Below are positions 26,710 to 36,109 of a stretch of DNA of 64,000 nucleotides, one piece after another. Origin of the DNA: Streptomyces bicolor. GTDB taxonomy: Bacteria > Actinomycetota > Actinomycetes > Streptomycetales > Streptomycetaceae. Within the stretch, counting starts at the first letter, position 1. Each line of letters opens with the position of its first letter. Below the pieces are notes generated by a model. That model was not told where the DNA came from. It worked only from the letters and a program-made list of their open reading frames with translations, and searched no databases. The DNA lies in the NCBI RefSeq assembly GCF_000719285.1, contig NZ_JOFS01000018.1, forward strand, positions 1-64,000. Reading direction: 5' to 3'. Made by a program: the position numbers and the translations under genes.

Positions 26710-27582
26710 ATGGCACAGGCATGGAGATGCAACGGGCTGCGCTGGTCGGCGGACGGCCCCGAACTGGCGTGGGACGGTGGGCGGCGCTCGGCGCTGACCT
26801 GGGGGAAACGGGTGGCCTTCGGGGTCGCGGAAGGAGGAGTGCGGACATGCGTGGGGGCACGGGGGCATGCGTGTCCGGTACGGGCGGTCGTGCCGGGGAG
26901 GAGTACGGGGGCGCGGTGCGAGGAGTGTGCGCGGCTGGACCGGGCGCACTCGGTGGCCGCCGACACGATCGCGGACGATCCGCGCCCGTACCACGTATAT
27001 CTGGCGTGGTTCGGCCCAGGGATGACCAAGGTCGGCATCACCGCTCTTGAACGCGGCTCGGCACGGCTGCTGGAGCAGGGCGCGGTCTGCTTCAGCTGGC
27101 TGGGCGCCGGCCCCCTGATGGCGGCCCGGCGCACGGAGGAACTGCTCCGCGCGGCGTTGCGGGTACCCGACCGGATTCCGTACGCCGACAAGCGCGCGGT
27201 GCGGTCCGCGCTGCCGGCGTCGGCGGCCGAACGGGCGGCCGAGGTGGAGGACCTGCACGCCAAGGCTGCCGCGCTGGAGGGCTGGCCGGAGTCACTCACC
27301 CGTGAGTCCTGCCAACCGGTGGATCACGCCGGGGCGTTCGGTCTCACGGATCTCCCGGCGGCCGTCGGGGAGGTGACCGAGCTGGTCGCGGGCGGGGCGG
27401 TGAGCGGGAGGCTGGTGGCGGCCGCCGGGCCGGATCTGCATCTGGAGACGGGTGGCGGGGTGGTCGTGGTCGACACGCGGCTGATGCGGGGGTGGGGGCT
27501 GGTGCCTGCTGCCGACGCAGAACTGTCGCTTCCCTTGCGGGAGTTCAGGTCGCAGACGCGCATCCAGGAAGGCTTGTTCTGA
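26710..27582 (+). CDS. DUF2797 family protein
   Basis: The 290-residue product matches DUF2797. It has a cysteine/histidine-rich segment (CVGARGHACPVR and ARCEECARLD) that may bind zinc, then YHVYLAWFGPGMTKVGIT, which resembles a GIY-YIG-like strand pair. ARLLEQGA and RRTEELLRAAL follow. Possible nucleic-acid enzyme, but activity is not shown. The start ATG 26710 was chosen because the upstream extension is unrelated. Confidence 0.8.
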   Translation: MAQAWRCNGLRWSADGPELAWDGGRRSALTWGKRVAFGVAEGGVRTCVGARGHACPVRAVVPGRSTGARCEECARLDRAHSVAADTIADDPRPYHVYLAWFGPGMTKVGITALERGSARLLEQGAVCFSWLGAGPLMAARRTEELLRAALRVPDRIPYADKRAVRSALPASAAERAAEVEDLHAKAAALEGWPESLTRESCQPVDHAGAFGLTDLPAAVGEVTELVAGGAVSGRLVAAAGPDLHLETGGGVVVVDTRLMRGWGLVPAADAELSLPLREFRSQTRIQEGLF

Positions 27583-27730
27583 CCGGCGTCCTCGTCGGGC
27601 CACGGATCACGATGTCCCAGCTCAGCCAAGTCTGGCCGACACGCGAATGCTGGCAGTCCGCGGACTGAACCAAGTAGCGTGATCGTTCGCTTGTGCGATG
27701 ACTGGTGAAGTGTTTCAACAGGGGGATGAC

Positions 27731-28213
27731 GTGAGCGCCGATGCCTTGCATCTGCGGACGCGGCTGCGGACGAGGTTGGCGGAGCTGGCGGAGACCGGGC
27801 AGGGCGATCTGCGTGCGGCCGTAGGGGAGTTCCGGCGCAGCGAGGTGCTGGTGCCGGTGGTGGACGGCTCTGTGCTGTCGGTCGAGATGGGCGGCATCCG
27901 CTGGCTCTTCGCGTTCACGGATGAGGCGGCGCTGGAGCGCTTTGCCCAGGCGCGTGGTGAGGCCGTGCCCGAAGGGGTGCCGGTCTTCGGGGCTCGGTTG
28001 CTGGATCAGGTGGTCCCGAGGGTGGCGAAGTCGGGCGGGCCGGTCGGGATCGCGGTGGACGCGGGGAGCGCGACGGGCATGGTGCTGCCTCCGGTGCCGG
28101 GCATCGTTCCGGACGCGGTGGCGCTGGACGCGGTGGCGCTGGACGCGGTGGCTCTGGACACGGCGGCGCCGGGCGCGGTGGAAACGGACGGGGAAGGGAC
28201 GGCGGGCTCGTGA
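27731..28213 (+). CDS. SseB-like protein
   Basis: The 160-residue product has an SseB N-terminal-type domain (residues about 10-115), including the EVLVPVVDGSVLSVEMGG strand pair and WLFAFTDEAALERFAQA. A degenerate Asp-Ala-Val-Ala-Leu repeat is at the C-terminus (four near-copies at 28111-28164). SseB-like genes often accompany ESX/WXG secretion genes in Streptomyces. GTG 27731 follows AGGGGG; an ATG at 27698 in frame is an alternative. The stop overlaps the next start (GTGA), so it heads the toxin operon. Confidence 0.75.
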   Translation: MSADALHLRTRLRTRLAELAETGQGDLRAAVGEFRRSEVLVPVVDGSVLSVEMGGIRWLFAFTDEAALERFAQARGEAVPEGVPVFGARLLDQVVPRVAKSGGPVGIAVDAGSATGMVLPPVPGIVPDAVALDAVALDAVALDTAAPGAVETDGEGTAGS

Positions 28214-28860
28214 GCGGCGGCGACGGCTACCAGGTCGACCCGGAAGCGCTGGAGCGGATCACGCGGGGCATCAACCAGGCGATCGGTGAGCTGCAGGAGT
28301 TGGGCTTCGACATCGAGGCGAGCCAGGGCCGCGGCTTCGACGACTTGGAGCTGGCGGGTCTGGAGGTGGGAGACGCGGCGCTGCGCCAGGTCTTCGCCGA
28401 CTTCTGCGAGCGGTGGGGCTGGGGGGTGTACTCGCTGGTGCAGGACGCCAATGAGTTCGCGGGTCGGCTGAACCTGTCGGCGGGGCTGTACCACGAGCAG
28501 GAGCAGTACGCCTCGAACACCTTCAAGAGGGTGTGGACGTCGGCCATGGGCAACCCGGGCCTGGCGCCGGAGGAGGTCGAAGGGCGTTCGTGGTCCGAGA
28601 CATTGAAGGACAACCCGGTATCCCACGTCATGAACGCGGACTACAGCGAGGAGTCCATGCGGGAGGGCGAAGAGGCGGCCCGGCAGGCCTGGGCGCAGAC
28701 GGCCGAGGACGTTCGGACGTCAACGGTGATACCGGGCGCGGCCTCCGATCCGCGGGCGGAATGGCAGCAGATCGGCCCTTCGCAGGCCGCGGAGTCCGGT
28801 GAGTCGGGGGCGCCCGGTGAGTCCGGTGAGTCCGGTGAGTCCGGGAAGGGTGAGCGCTGA
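28210..28860 (+). CDS. ESX/WXG-like helical protein
   Basis: The 216-residue protein starts at GTG 28210, overlapping the SseB-like stop. The first 110 residues form two long helices, YQVDPEALERITRGINQAIG and the FCERWGWGVYSLVQDANEFA region with a W-G turn, as in ESX-type substrates. The C-terminus is acidic and ends in a GES repeat made by a 9-bp tandem DNA repeat (28812-28842). It is likely exported or a chaperone for the Rhs product encoded downstream. No signal peptide. Confidence 0.65.
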   Translation: MSGGDGYQVDPEALERITRGINQAIGELQELGFDIEASQGRGFDDLELAGLEVGDAALRQVFADFCERWGWGVYSLVQDANEFAGRLNLSAGLYHEQEQYASNTFKRVWTSAMGNPGLAPEEVEGRSWSETLKDNPVSHVMNADYSEESMREGEEAARQAWAQTAEDVRTSTVIPGAASDPRAEWQQIGPSQAAESGESGAPGESGESGESGKGER

Positions 28861-29819
28861 TGGGCCTGGGGGACATCGTCGACGGCCTCAGTGACGGCCT
28901 GGACAGTGCCGTCGACGGGGTGACGGAGAACGTCGGAGAGGCCGTCAACTGGACCGCGGACAAGACGGCGGACGGCTTGTCGGCGGTCGGTGCGGACAGT
29001 GCGGCCGAGGGCGTGCGCGACTTCGGCGAGGGGGTGAGCAACCGGCTGGGCGGCGATGTCGCCGAGCGCGGGCTGGGGGAGAGCGAGGACCCGAGGGAAC
29101 TGGTCCACGGCAGTGTGGAGGCGCTGGAGGCGCGGTCGAAGCATCTGCGCGACTTCTCCCGGGCGTTCGAGAACGTCGGTCAGGGCATGCGCGCGCTGGG
29201 CGGCGACGGCTGGCAGGGCAAAGCGGCGGACGCCTTCCGCGAGAAGTTCGACATGCACCCCAAGCAATGGCTGACGGCGGCCGACGCCTGCGAAGCAGCG
29301 GCCGGGGCGCTGGGCACGTACGCGGACACTGTCCGCTGGGCGCAGCAGCAGGCGCAGCTGGCGATCGACACCTACCGTCGCGCCCAGGAGACCACCCAGA
29401 AGGCGACGGACGCGCACAACGCCCGGGTGAAGGCGTACAACCAGGCCGCCGATCAGTACAACGCGGCCACTTCGGCGGGACGCGACCCGGGCCCGAAACC
29501 GACCGAGCCGGGCGCCTTCGCCGACCCCGGTGAGGCGGGCCGACGGGACGCCGAGGAGATCCTGGCCGAGGCGCGCCGCCAGCGCACCGATGCCGCCCGC
29601 GACGCGCAGCGCAAGGTGGCCGAGGCCCTGGAAACGGCCCCGCCGAAGCCGGAGTTCACCGAACGGCTGAAGGCCGATGTCGTGGACGGCGTCGTAAGCA
29701 CCACGCTGAACCAGGCCCACGTCGTGGGTGGTCTTCTCAAGGGCGCCGCGGACGCGGTTCAGCTGGTCCGCATGGTCAACCCGTATGACCCGTACAACCT
29801 CACCCACCCCGGTGAGTAG
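28860..29819 (+). CDS. WXG100-like putative type VII-secreted protein
   Basis: The 319-residue product has an alanine-rich N-terminus with repeated amphipathic turns. A WXG100-type helical hairpin follows at about 80-180, with GDGWQGKAADAFREKF giving the WxG turn, and a long Arg/Ala/Glu-rich coiled coil runs through about 190-270. It is the usual partner placed before Rhs or LXG toxins in actinobacteria. ATG 28860 overlaps the preceding stop by one base. The next gene starts 15 bases after its stop. Confidence 0.75.
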   Translation: MGLGDIVDGLSDGLDSAVDGVTENVGEAVNWTADKTADGLSAVGADSAAEGVRDFGEGVSNRLGGDVAERGLGESEDPRELVHGSVEALEARSKHLRDFSRAFENVGQGMRALGGDGWQGKAADAFREKFDMHPKQWLTAADACEAAAGALGTYADTVRWAQQQAQLAIDTYRRAQETTQKATDAHNARVKAYNQAADQYNAATSAGRDPGPKPTEPGAFADPGEAGRRDAEEILAEARRQRTDAARDAQRKVAEALETAPPKPEFTERLKADVVDGVVSTTLNQAHVVGGLLKGAADAVQLVRMVNPYDPYNLTHPGE

Positions 29820-29834
29820 GAGAAGAACGCCAAC

Positions 29835-32800
29835 ATGGTGCTGGCCGGCCTGGTGAGCACCGCCGCGCATCCCGAACGCCTGCCCAAGGCCATCATCGGC
29901 AGCGGCTGGGGTGACGACCCGGCCGACGCGATGGGCTACCTCGCCTCGAACCTGATCGGCGGCAAGGGTGCCACGGGTGCGGCGCGTGGCGCGGCGCGGG
30001 GGGCTGCGAAGGGTGCGGCGACGGTAGGGGCCCGCGATGGCGTGACCTCATCGATCCGCAACACCGCCAGGCAACTGTGGTGCAAGCTGTTCGGCGGCGA
30101 TCCCATCGACATGGCCACTGGCCGGATGTCATTGCCGCAGACGGATGTGACCCTGCCTGCGAAGTTGCCGCTGGTCTTCACCCGCCAGTTCGAGTCGTCG
30201 TACGAGGCCGGCCGCTGGTTCGGGCCGAGGTGGACCTCCACCGCCGACCAGCGCCTGGAGATCGACGCCGAGGGTGTCATCTGCATCCGCGAGGACGGCT
30301 CGCTCCTGGCCTACCCGCATCCCGCGCCCGGCGTGCCCACCCTGCCCCTGGCCGGTGCCCCCTACCCCCTGACCATCGACGCCTACGGCGACTACACCGT
30401 CACCGACCCCGCCTCCGGCCGCACCTGGTACTTCGCGGCCCCGGGCGGCGACGGCAACGGCATCGCCCTCCTGGAACAGATCACCGACCGCTCCGGCCAG
30501 TGGCTGACCTTCGAGTACGACCACGAGGGCGGCGCCCCGACGGCGATCGTGCACTCGGCGGGCTACCACCTCAAGATCGAGACGACCGGGGACCGAATAA
30601 CCGCCCTGCGCCTGGCCGAGGCGGCTGCCGACGGGGCTCCCGACGGCCGCGACATCGACCTGGTCCGCTTCGGCTACGACGACCAGGGCCACCTGTCGGC
30701 GGTGACGAACTCCTCCGGCATCCCGACCCGCTTCACCAACGACGGTCTGGGCCGCATCACCGCGTGGACCGACACGAACAACTCGTCGTACCACTACGTC
30801 TACGACGACGAGGGCCGCTGCACCTCCCAGTCGGGCGACGCGGGCCACCTACGCAACACCTTCCTCTACGGCGACATCGACCCGGCCACCGGTCTCCGCA
30901 CGATCACCGCGACCAACTCCCTGGGCCACAGCACCCACTACCAGGTCAACAGCGACCTCCAGGTGATCGCCGAGACCGGCCCCGACGGCGCCACGACCCA
31001 CACCTCGTACGACCACTACGACCGCCCGCTGACGATCACCGACCCCCTGGACCGCACGATCGGCTACGCATACGACGAGGCAGGCCGCACAGTGCTGGCG
31101 GTCCGCCCCGACGGCCGCTACACCAGCATCGGCTACAACGACCAGGGCCTCCCCGTCTCCATAGCCGGCCCCGACGGCACGCATGTCACCCAGCAGTTCG
31201 ACGAGTTCGGCAACCGCACGGCCGTAACCGACGCGTCCGGAACCACGACCCACTTCACCTACGACGACCTCGGCCACCTGGCGACGGTCACGGACGCGAC
31301 AGGCGCGACGACGACGGTCCGCTGCAACTCGGCAGGCCTCCCCCTGGAGATCACGGACCCGCTGGGCGCAGTGACCCGCTACGAACGCGACGCCTTCGGC
31401 CGCCCGACGACGATCACGGATCCCATGGGCTCGGTGACTCGCCTGGAATGGACGGTGGAGGGCCGCCCGTCCCGCCGCACCGCACCCGACGGCACCACGG
31501 AATACTGGACCTACGACGGCGAAGGCAACTGCACCAGCCACACCGACGCCATGGGCGCCGTCTCCCGCTACGAATACACCCACTTCGACCTGATGTCGGC
31601 CCGCACGGGCCCGGACGGCGTCCGCTACGAGTTCGCCCACGACACCGAACTCCACCTGACGAAGGTCACGAACCCACAGGGCCTAACCTGGAGTTACGAG
31701 TACGACGCGGCCGGCCGCCTGGTGGCGGAGACGGACTTCGACGACCGTACGCTCACCTACACCTACGACGCCGCAAGTCGCTTGACCGCCCGTGCCAACG
31801 CGCTCGGCGAGGCCGTGACCTTCGAACGTGACGAACTGGGCAGGGTGACCCGCAAGGACGCGGCGGGCCGGCTCACCACGTACGCATACGACACGACCGA
31901 CCAGCTGGCCCAGGCCACGAGCCCGGACGGCACGACGCTGACGGTGCTGCGGGACGGCGTCGGACGGGTGCGATCGGAGACGGTAGACGGCCGTGAACTG
32001 ACGTACGCCTACGACGAGATGAGCCGCCGAACAGGCCGTACGACTCCGACCGGCGCGACGACGACGTGGTCGTACGATGCGGCAGGCCGGCGCACCGGCA
32101 TGGTGGCGTCGGGCCGCGCCATCGACTTCACCTACGACGCGGCAGGCCGCGAACTGACCCGCCACATCGGCGAGACGGTCACCCTCCAGCACGCCTTCGA
32201 CGAACTCGGCCGCCTGACGTCCCAGACGGTGACCGGCGCGGGCGAGCGCACGGTTCAGTCCCGGTCGTACACCTACCGAGCCGACGGCAACCTGACCGGC
32301 ATCGACGACCACCTGTCCGGCTCCCGCCGCTTCGACCTGGACGCGGCAGGCCGGGTGACGGCTGTGCACGCGGTGAACTGGACGGAGCGGTACGCCTACG
32401 ACGAGGCGGGCAACCAGACACAGGCCTCCTGGCCGGCCAACCACCCTGGCCAGGAGGCGGTAGGCACACGCGACTACGTGGGCACCCGCATCACCCGCGC
32501 GGGCAACATCCGCTACGAACACGACGCCCTCGGCCGCATCACACTCCGCCAGAAGACCCGCCTGTCCCGCAAGCCGGACACCTGGCGCTACGAATGGGAC
32601 ACCGAGGACCGCCTCACCGCGGTGACCACACCCGACGGCACCCGCTGGCGCTACACCTACGACCCCTTGGGCCGCCGCACGGCCAAACTCCGCCTCGCCG
32701 ACGACGGCGAAACGGTCATCGAGCGGGTGACGTTCACCTGGGACGGCACCACTCTCTGCGAACAGACCACGTCGTCTGCCGACCTGCCCCACCCGGTCAC

Positions 32801-33617
32801 CCTCACCTGGGACCACCGAGGCCTGAGCCCGATCTCCCAGACGGAACGCATAGCCGCAGCCGACGCCTCACAGGACGAGATCGACTCCCGCTTCTTCGCC
32901 ATCATCACGGACCTCGTCGGGACACCCAGCGAACTGATCGACGAACAGGGCGATCTCGCCTGGAGCATGCGGAGCACCCTGTGGGGGACTACTGCCTGGG
33001 GCGCGAACAGCACCACCTACACCCCTCTCCGTTTCCCCGGTCAGTACTACGACCCCGAAACTGGCCTCCACTACAACTACTTTCGGTACTACGACCCGGA
33101 AACCGCGCGCTATATCGCACAGGACCCGTTGGGCCTGGTACCTGCCCCGAACCCGGCCATCTACGTGTGCAACCCCCACACGCGATCCGATTCACTCGGG
33201 CTTGCGCCAGATTGTCCACCTGGTGAAAATGCTCGTGGGATCTTCGATTTCAGGGAGCCGAATCCGAGCTTTCCTCCGGATGGAACGGCGACGGATGCTA
33301 TGCGTTCAGCACCAATCGGCGGAAATATCGACTGCTCAGAGATCGCCGAGTACATTCTCCGCGAGACTGGAGGGCAAGGGAAGATTGTCAATTTCACCAT
33401 CAAGGATGACCCAGTAATTAACATTCCTGAAAATTCGGGTCAGGTAGTGACGGAGTACCGCTACCATGACGTCTACGCAGATGGTCGATATGTGTATGAC
33501 CCGGCAATGAGATCGGACCCGATTCCGTATGGCGACTACGAGCGGGCCATTCGACTGTTGAATCCTGGTAAGAAGCTCGTAGTTCAAAATGGAGGGTACT
33601 CGGGCCCTCTCTGGTGA
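29835..33617 (+). CDS. Rhs polymorphic toxin with papain-like C-terminal tip
   Basis: The 1260-residue protein has an N-terminal linker, a DUF6531 domain at about 85-165 (GGDPIDMATGRMSLPQTDV), and then about 700 residues of YD repeats. The Rhs core end is QYYDPETGLHYNYFRYYDPE and DPLGLVPAPNPAIYVCNP (about 1070-1115). The variable tip (about 1120-1260) carries Cys1167 in GGNIDCSEIAEYIL, His1211 in EYRYHDVYAD and Asp1222 in YVYDP, the Cys-His-Asp order of papain-fold toxins. The YD shell would encapsulate and deliver the tip. GC content drops sharply at the tip, as expected for swapped modules. GGAGAAGAACGCC precedes the start. Confidence 0.88.
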   Translation: MVLAGLVSTAAHPERLPKAIIGSGWGDDPADAMGYLASNLIGGKGATGAARGAARGAAKGAATVGARDGVTSSIRNTARQLWCKLFGGDPIDMATGRMSLPQTDVTLPAKLPLVFTRQFESSYEAGRWFGPRWTSTADQRLEIDAEGVICIREDGSLLAYPHPAPGVPTLPLAGAPYPLTIDAYGDYTVTDPASGRTWYFAAPGGDGNGIALLEQITDRSGQWLTFEYDHEGGAPTAIVHSAGYHLKIETTGDRITALRLAEAAADGAPDGRDIDLVRFGYDDQGHLSAVTNSSGIPTRFTNDGLGRITAWTDTNNSSYHYVYDDEGRCTSQSGDAGHLRNTFLYGDIDPATGLRTITATNSLGHSTHYQVNSDLQVIAETGPDGATTHTSYDHYDRPLTITDPLDRTIGYAYDEAGRTVLAVRPDGRYTSIGYNDQGLPVSIAGPDGTHVTQQFDEFGNRTAVTDASGTTTHFTYDDLGHLATVTDATGATTTVRCNSAGLPLEITDPLGAVTRYERDAFGRPTTITDPMGSVTRLEWTVEGRPSRRTAPDGTTEYWTYDGEGNCTSHTDAMGAVSRYEYTHFDLMSARTGPDGVRYEFAHDTELHLTKVTNPQGLTWSYEYDAAGRLVAETDFDDRTLTYTYDAASRLTARANALGEAVTFERDELGRVTRKDAAGRLTTYAYDTTDQLAQATSPDGTTLTVLRDGVGRVRSETVDGRELTYAYDEMSRRTGRTTPTGATTTWSYDAAGRRTGMVASGRAIDFTYDAAGRELTRHIGETVTLQHAFDELGRLTSQTVTGAGERTVQSRSYTYRADGNLTGIDDHLSGSRRFDLDAAGRVTAVHAVNWTERYAYDEAGNQTQASWPANHPGQEAVGTRDYVGTRITRAGNIRYEHDALGRITLRQKTRLSRKPDTWRYEWDTEDRLTAVTTPDGTRWRYTYDPLGRRTAKLRLADDGETVIERVTFTWDGTTLCEQTTSSADLPHPVTLTWDHRGLSPISQTERIAAADASQDEIDSRFFAIITDLVGTPSELIDEQGDLAWSMRSTLWGTTAWGANSTTYTPLRFPGQYYDPETGLHYNYFRYYDPETARYIAQDPLGLVPAPNPAIYVCNPHTRSDSLGLAPDCPPGENARGIFDFREPNPSFPPDGTATDAMRSAPIGGNIDCSEIAEYILRETGGQGKIVNFTIKDDPVINIPENSGQVVTEYRYHDVYADGRYVYDPAMRSDPIPYGDYERAIRLLNPGKKLVVQNGGYSGPLW

Positions 33618-33636
33618 TACGTGGAGAGGTATTGAT

Positions 33637-34035
33637 GTGTCTACTCGAAGTGTGCAGGCTATGCGTGTGCTCAGTAGATTCGGAGAGCTTGCATGGTTTT
33701 CTTTGTCCGCAGAGACCCATCCTGTATATGGATACTCGCAGGTGCCGTACATGGGGTGGCGTTATGAGTCGCCCCAAGAAAAGGTTGCTCAGCTCATAGA
33801 AGACGCTGTAAACGGGTTGAGTACCCAAGTTGAATGGACGCTCGACAGGACGCGAAGAAATTGGCTTCTCTTGCCATCCCGGATTGTGAGGGAAGCTCAC
33901 GGGCTTGAAGATCCCGCATTCGCGAATGTCGTCCACTCGATCAACATCAATGATCAGGAATTCTGCGCCAGGGCGCAAACGGATCTTGAGTTGATCATCC
34001 GGCGCCTTCAAGAATCTCCGATCATGGAGGACTGA
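33637..34035 (+). CDS. Probable immunity protein for the Rhs tip toxin
   Basis: The 132-residue product starts at GTG 33637, 7 bases after GGAGAGG and 19 bases after the toxin stop. It is a soluble, mixed alpha/beta protein with LAWFSLSAETHPVYGYSQ, EKVAQLIEDAVNGL and LLPSRIVREAH segments. I recognise no named immunity family. Its position directly behind the toxin tip and its equally low GC are the evidence. It would bind and block the papain-like tip in the producer cell. Confidence 0.65.
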   Translation: MSTRSVQAMRVLSRFGELAWFSLSAETHPVYGYSQVPYMGWRYESPQEKVAQLIEDAVNGLSTQVEWTLDRTRRNWLLLPSRIVREAHGLEDPAFANVVHSININDQEFCARAQTDLELIIRRLQESPIMED

Positions 34036-34052
34036 TCCTCGCGGATGCAGTC

Positions 34053-34173
34053 GTCACCCTCACCTGAGACCACCACAACCTGCACGCCCTGACCAGATCG
34101 AACGCAAGACTACACAGGCCCCAGCACCGGCGCTTCGCAGGAGATCGACTCCCGCTTCTACGCCATCGTCACC
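34053..34173 (+). pseudogene. Orphan Rhs core fragment
   Basis: This stretch is clearly similar at DNA level to 32800-32915 inside the rhs gene. It repeats TCACCCTCACCTG-GACCACC and GAGATCGACTCCCGCTTCT-CGCCAT with many scattered changes. Several frameshifts and an early TGA make it non-coding. It marks where an older Rhs tip was joined, so what follows is probably a displaced toxin/immunity module. Confidence 0.8.
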
Positions 34174-34276
34174 CGGCCAACGGTATATCGGCTGGGTGTC
34201 ATGGCAGGGCAGCCATGAAATATCGCCGAAGAGAACTAGGGAAATTCTCCCGCGAGATCGCGTAAAGGGGTGTTGA

Positions 34277-34673
34277 ATGCCTCCAAATCTCAAGGAAACA
34301 CTGGCATCAATGGGTCCTGGCGCAAGCTCGGAAAGATTCAATGAATTCCTCCAGCTGCCGAGTGGTCCTTTGCGGGGCTAATCGAGCTCCGCAGGAAGGT
34401 GGAATCCTCTCTAGACGTCTGGGAACTTGATACGGATGACTTGAGTAACGCCTTGCGTTCAAAAGTCGAGGATGCTGGCCAAGAGGTTCTCGTCGCGTGG
34501 ACCGCAGACGGCATGGCTGCGAAAGTCGCATACAGTGCATTGCTCGATCAAATTGAAGACCTGTGGATCCAGGCATGGACGATCTTGATGTCATTGGTTA
34601 CACCAAGACGCATAAATGGGTGATGGTTCTCGATCACGAGGAACGGCTTGTCGTCGCGTCGCTCGCCTCCTGA
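34277..34673 (+). pseudogene. Frameshifted immunity-like gene
   Basis: Three successive frames read as one protein. ATG 34277 after AAAGGGG gives MPPNLKETLASMGPG and FNEFLQLP. A second frame gives WSFAGLIELRRKVESSLDVW and EVLVAWTADGMAAKVAYSAL, ending LLDQIEDLWIQ. A third gives DDLDVIGYTKTHKWVMVLDH, ending in LASLAS-like residues at TGA 34671-34673. Two frameshifts therefore break a gene of about 130 codons. It lies right behind the orphan Rhs fragment at lower GC, the place of an immunity gene. No family recognised. Confidence 0.65.
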
Positions 34674-34724
34674 GCTGTAAACAAAAAGAAGCCACTTCCA
34701 GTGGGCATAAAGAGGTAGATATTC

Positions 34725-35981
34725 GTGTCGTTCGGTCCACCGCCCGCTGGCTTCGGGCCTCCCACGCCTTCCTCCTGGACTCCACCGAGCGAAGTCGAGC
34801 AGACGCTTTACGAAGCCAAGTCCCGTGAGGACTGGCCGGCCTACTTCGCGACGCTTGCGCGGAATCGGCTGTACTTCGCAATAAACCGGGCCAAGGTGGA
34901 TGCCAAGCGCAATGAGCTCTGTCCTATGTTCGACTTCGACCCGCGCGTGGCCGGTGAGAGGGTCTGGGCGGTGTACACCGAGGGCATGCTTCCGGTGCCA
35001 GAACCGCACCGAGTGTTCGACTGGAACGTCCTAGCCTGGTTCGCTGAGGTCTGGCAACCCGCTGACCCACCGATGATCGTCGTCAATCCCGGTACTCCGT
35101 GTGAGGCGTTCCTGCCCTCTGCGCCGCCGCACTCCGCCGCGTGGGCCCAGTACACCGAGCGGACAGGCGGCCCCTCGGGCCGAGCGGAACTGCGAACCCT
35201 GCGCGTGGGCGGCCCGCTGCAAGGATCCGTGGCCCATGGGCTGGCCTGCGGTGCCCACCTCATTGTCCACCAGGGCCTGCCCTGGAACGCCATGGCCTAC
35301 CACGGCCAGGGCTATCCCGCCGAACGCCAGATGTTGCGCAATTCGTGGGGCATCACCAGCCATCGGGAGTGGCAGGAACAACAACGTGCCCTGCTGGCCA
35401 CCGACGGCGCCAACCAGGTCTGGGAGTTCGTCCTCGGTCTGCGCCGCACCATCGCCCGTGACTTCGGCGGCTATGTCGAGACCGGCTACTGGCGCGAGGC
35501 TGCCGCCCGGGTTCTGCGCAGGCGGACGGAGGGCGAGACGGTCCTCACCCCCGACGGCGTCACCAAGACCGCGCACGTTCCCGAGGCGGAGATCGAGGCG
35601 CGGGTCAAGGGCGTCCAGCACCTCATCGGCCGGATCACCCGCTACGAGGCCCGCATGCGGGCCGACGGAATTCTCGGCGAGGGCCAGTACGTCACTTCTG
35701 CCGACGCCTGGGACCTCGGTCGGGCGTCGTGTATGGCGCGGTGGGGGCTGAGCACTCGCTACTGCGCCCTGCCGGAGACCGAGGCCGCTGTCGTCGAAGC
35801 TGGCTACAGCGCGGCCCGCTGCTACGAGTCCTGGCAGGACTTCTCCGCCGCATTCATCCTCGGCCGCTGCCTGCAGTTCGACAACGAGAAGTTCGGCAGC
35901 TGGTACGAGGACATGGTCACCGTCCACCGGATCCTGATGTCGGACCCCGGCAGCCCCTGGCTCAACATCCCCTTTCGATAG
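34725..35981 (+). CDS. DUF1266 domain protein
   Basis: The 418-residue product begins with a Pro/Gly-rich leader (SFGPPPAGFGPP) and a helical EVEQTLYEAKSREDWPAYFA segment, then an SseB-like beta region with LPVPEPHRVFDW. The C-terminal half (about 190-415) matches DUF1266, with NSWGITSHREWQEQQRALL, GRITRYEARMRADGIL, WDLGRASCMARWGLSTRYC and YESWQDFSAAFILGR. DUF1266 genes frequently sit in Rhs/ESX neighbourhoods; a role in immunity or regulation is only inferred. GTG 34725 follows AAAGAGG. Confidence 0.8.
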   Translation: MSFGPPPAGFGPPTPSSWTPPSEVEQTLYEAKSREDWPAYFATLARNRLYFAINRAKVDAKRNELCPMFDFDPRVAGERVWAVYTEGMLPVPEPHRVFDWNVLAWFAEVWQPADPPMIVVNPGTPCEAFLPSAPPHSAAWAQYTERTGGPSGRAELRTLRVGGPLQGSVAHGLACGAHLIVHQGLPWNAMAYHGQGYPAERQMLRNSWGITSHREWQEQQRALLATDGANQVWEFVLGLRRTIARDFGGYVETGYWREAAARVLRRRTEGETVLTPDGVTKTAHVPEAEIEARVKGVQHLIGRITRYEARMRADGILGEGQYVTSADAWDLGRASCMARWGLSTRYCALPETEAAVVEAGYSAARCYESWQDFSAAFILGRCLQFDNEKFGSWYEDMVTVHRILMSDPGSPWLNIPFR

Positions 35982-36067
35982 GCCTGCCACGCAGGCCAGA
36001 ACGCGGCGGGTTGTGCGTCAGGTCGGTTGGCCTGCTTCCTGTCGGAGGCTGTTGGACGGCCCTTCGC

Positions 36068-36083
36068 CCTCCCCGGGGGGAGG
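36068..36083. terminator. Hairpin between converging genes
   Basis: Perfect 7-bp G/C arms (36068-36074 and 36077-36083) lie between the DUF1266 gene and the minus-strand SUKH gene that ends at 36110. A short loop and no T run make termination uncertain. Confidence 0.4.
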
Positions 36084-36109
36084 GGGATGCCACCGCCTTG
36101 GCGTCGCCC

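Noticed and set aside
28110..28164. A functional minisatellite in the SseB-like gene
   Set aside because: The Asp-Ala-Val-Ala-Leu repeats are short, in frame and near the C-terminus; they look like neutral tail variation rather than a separate element.
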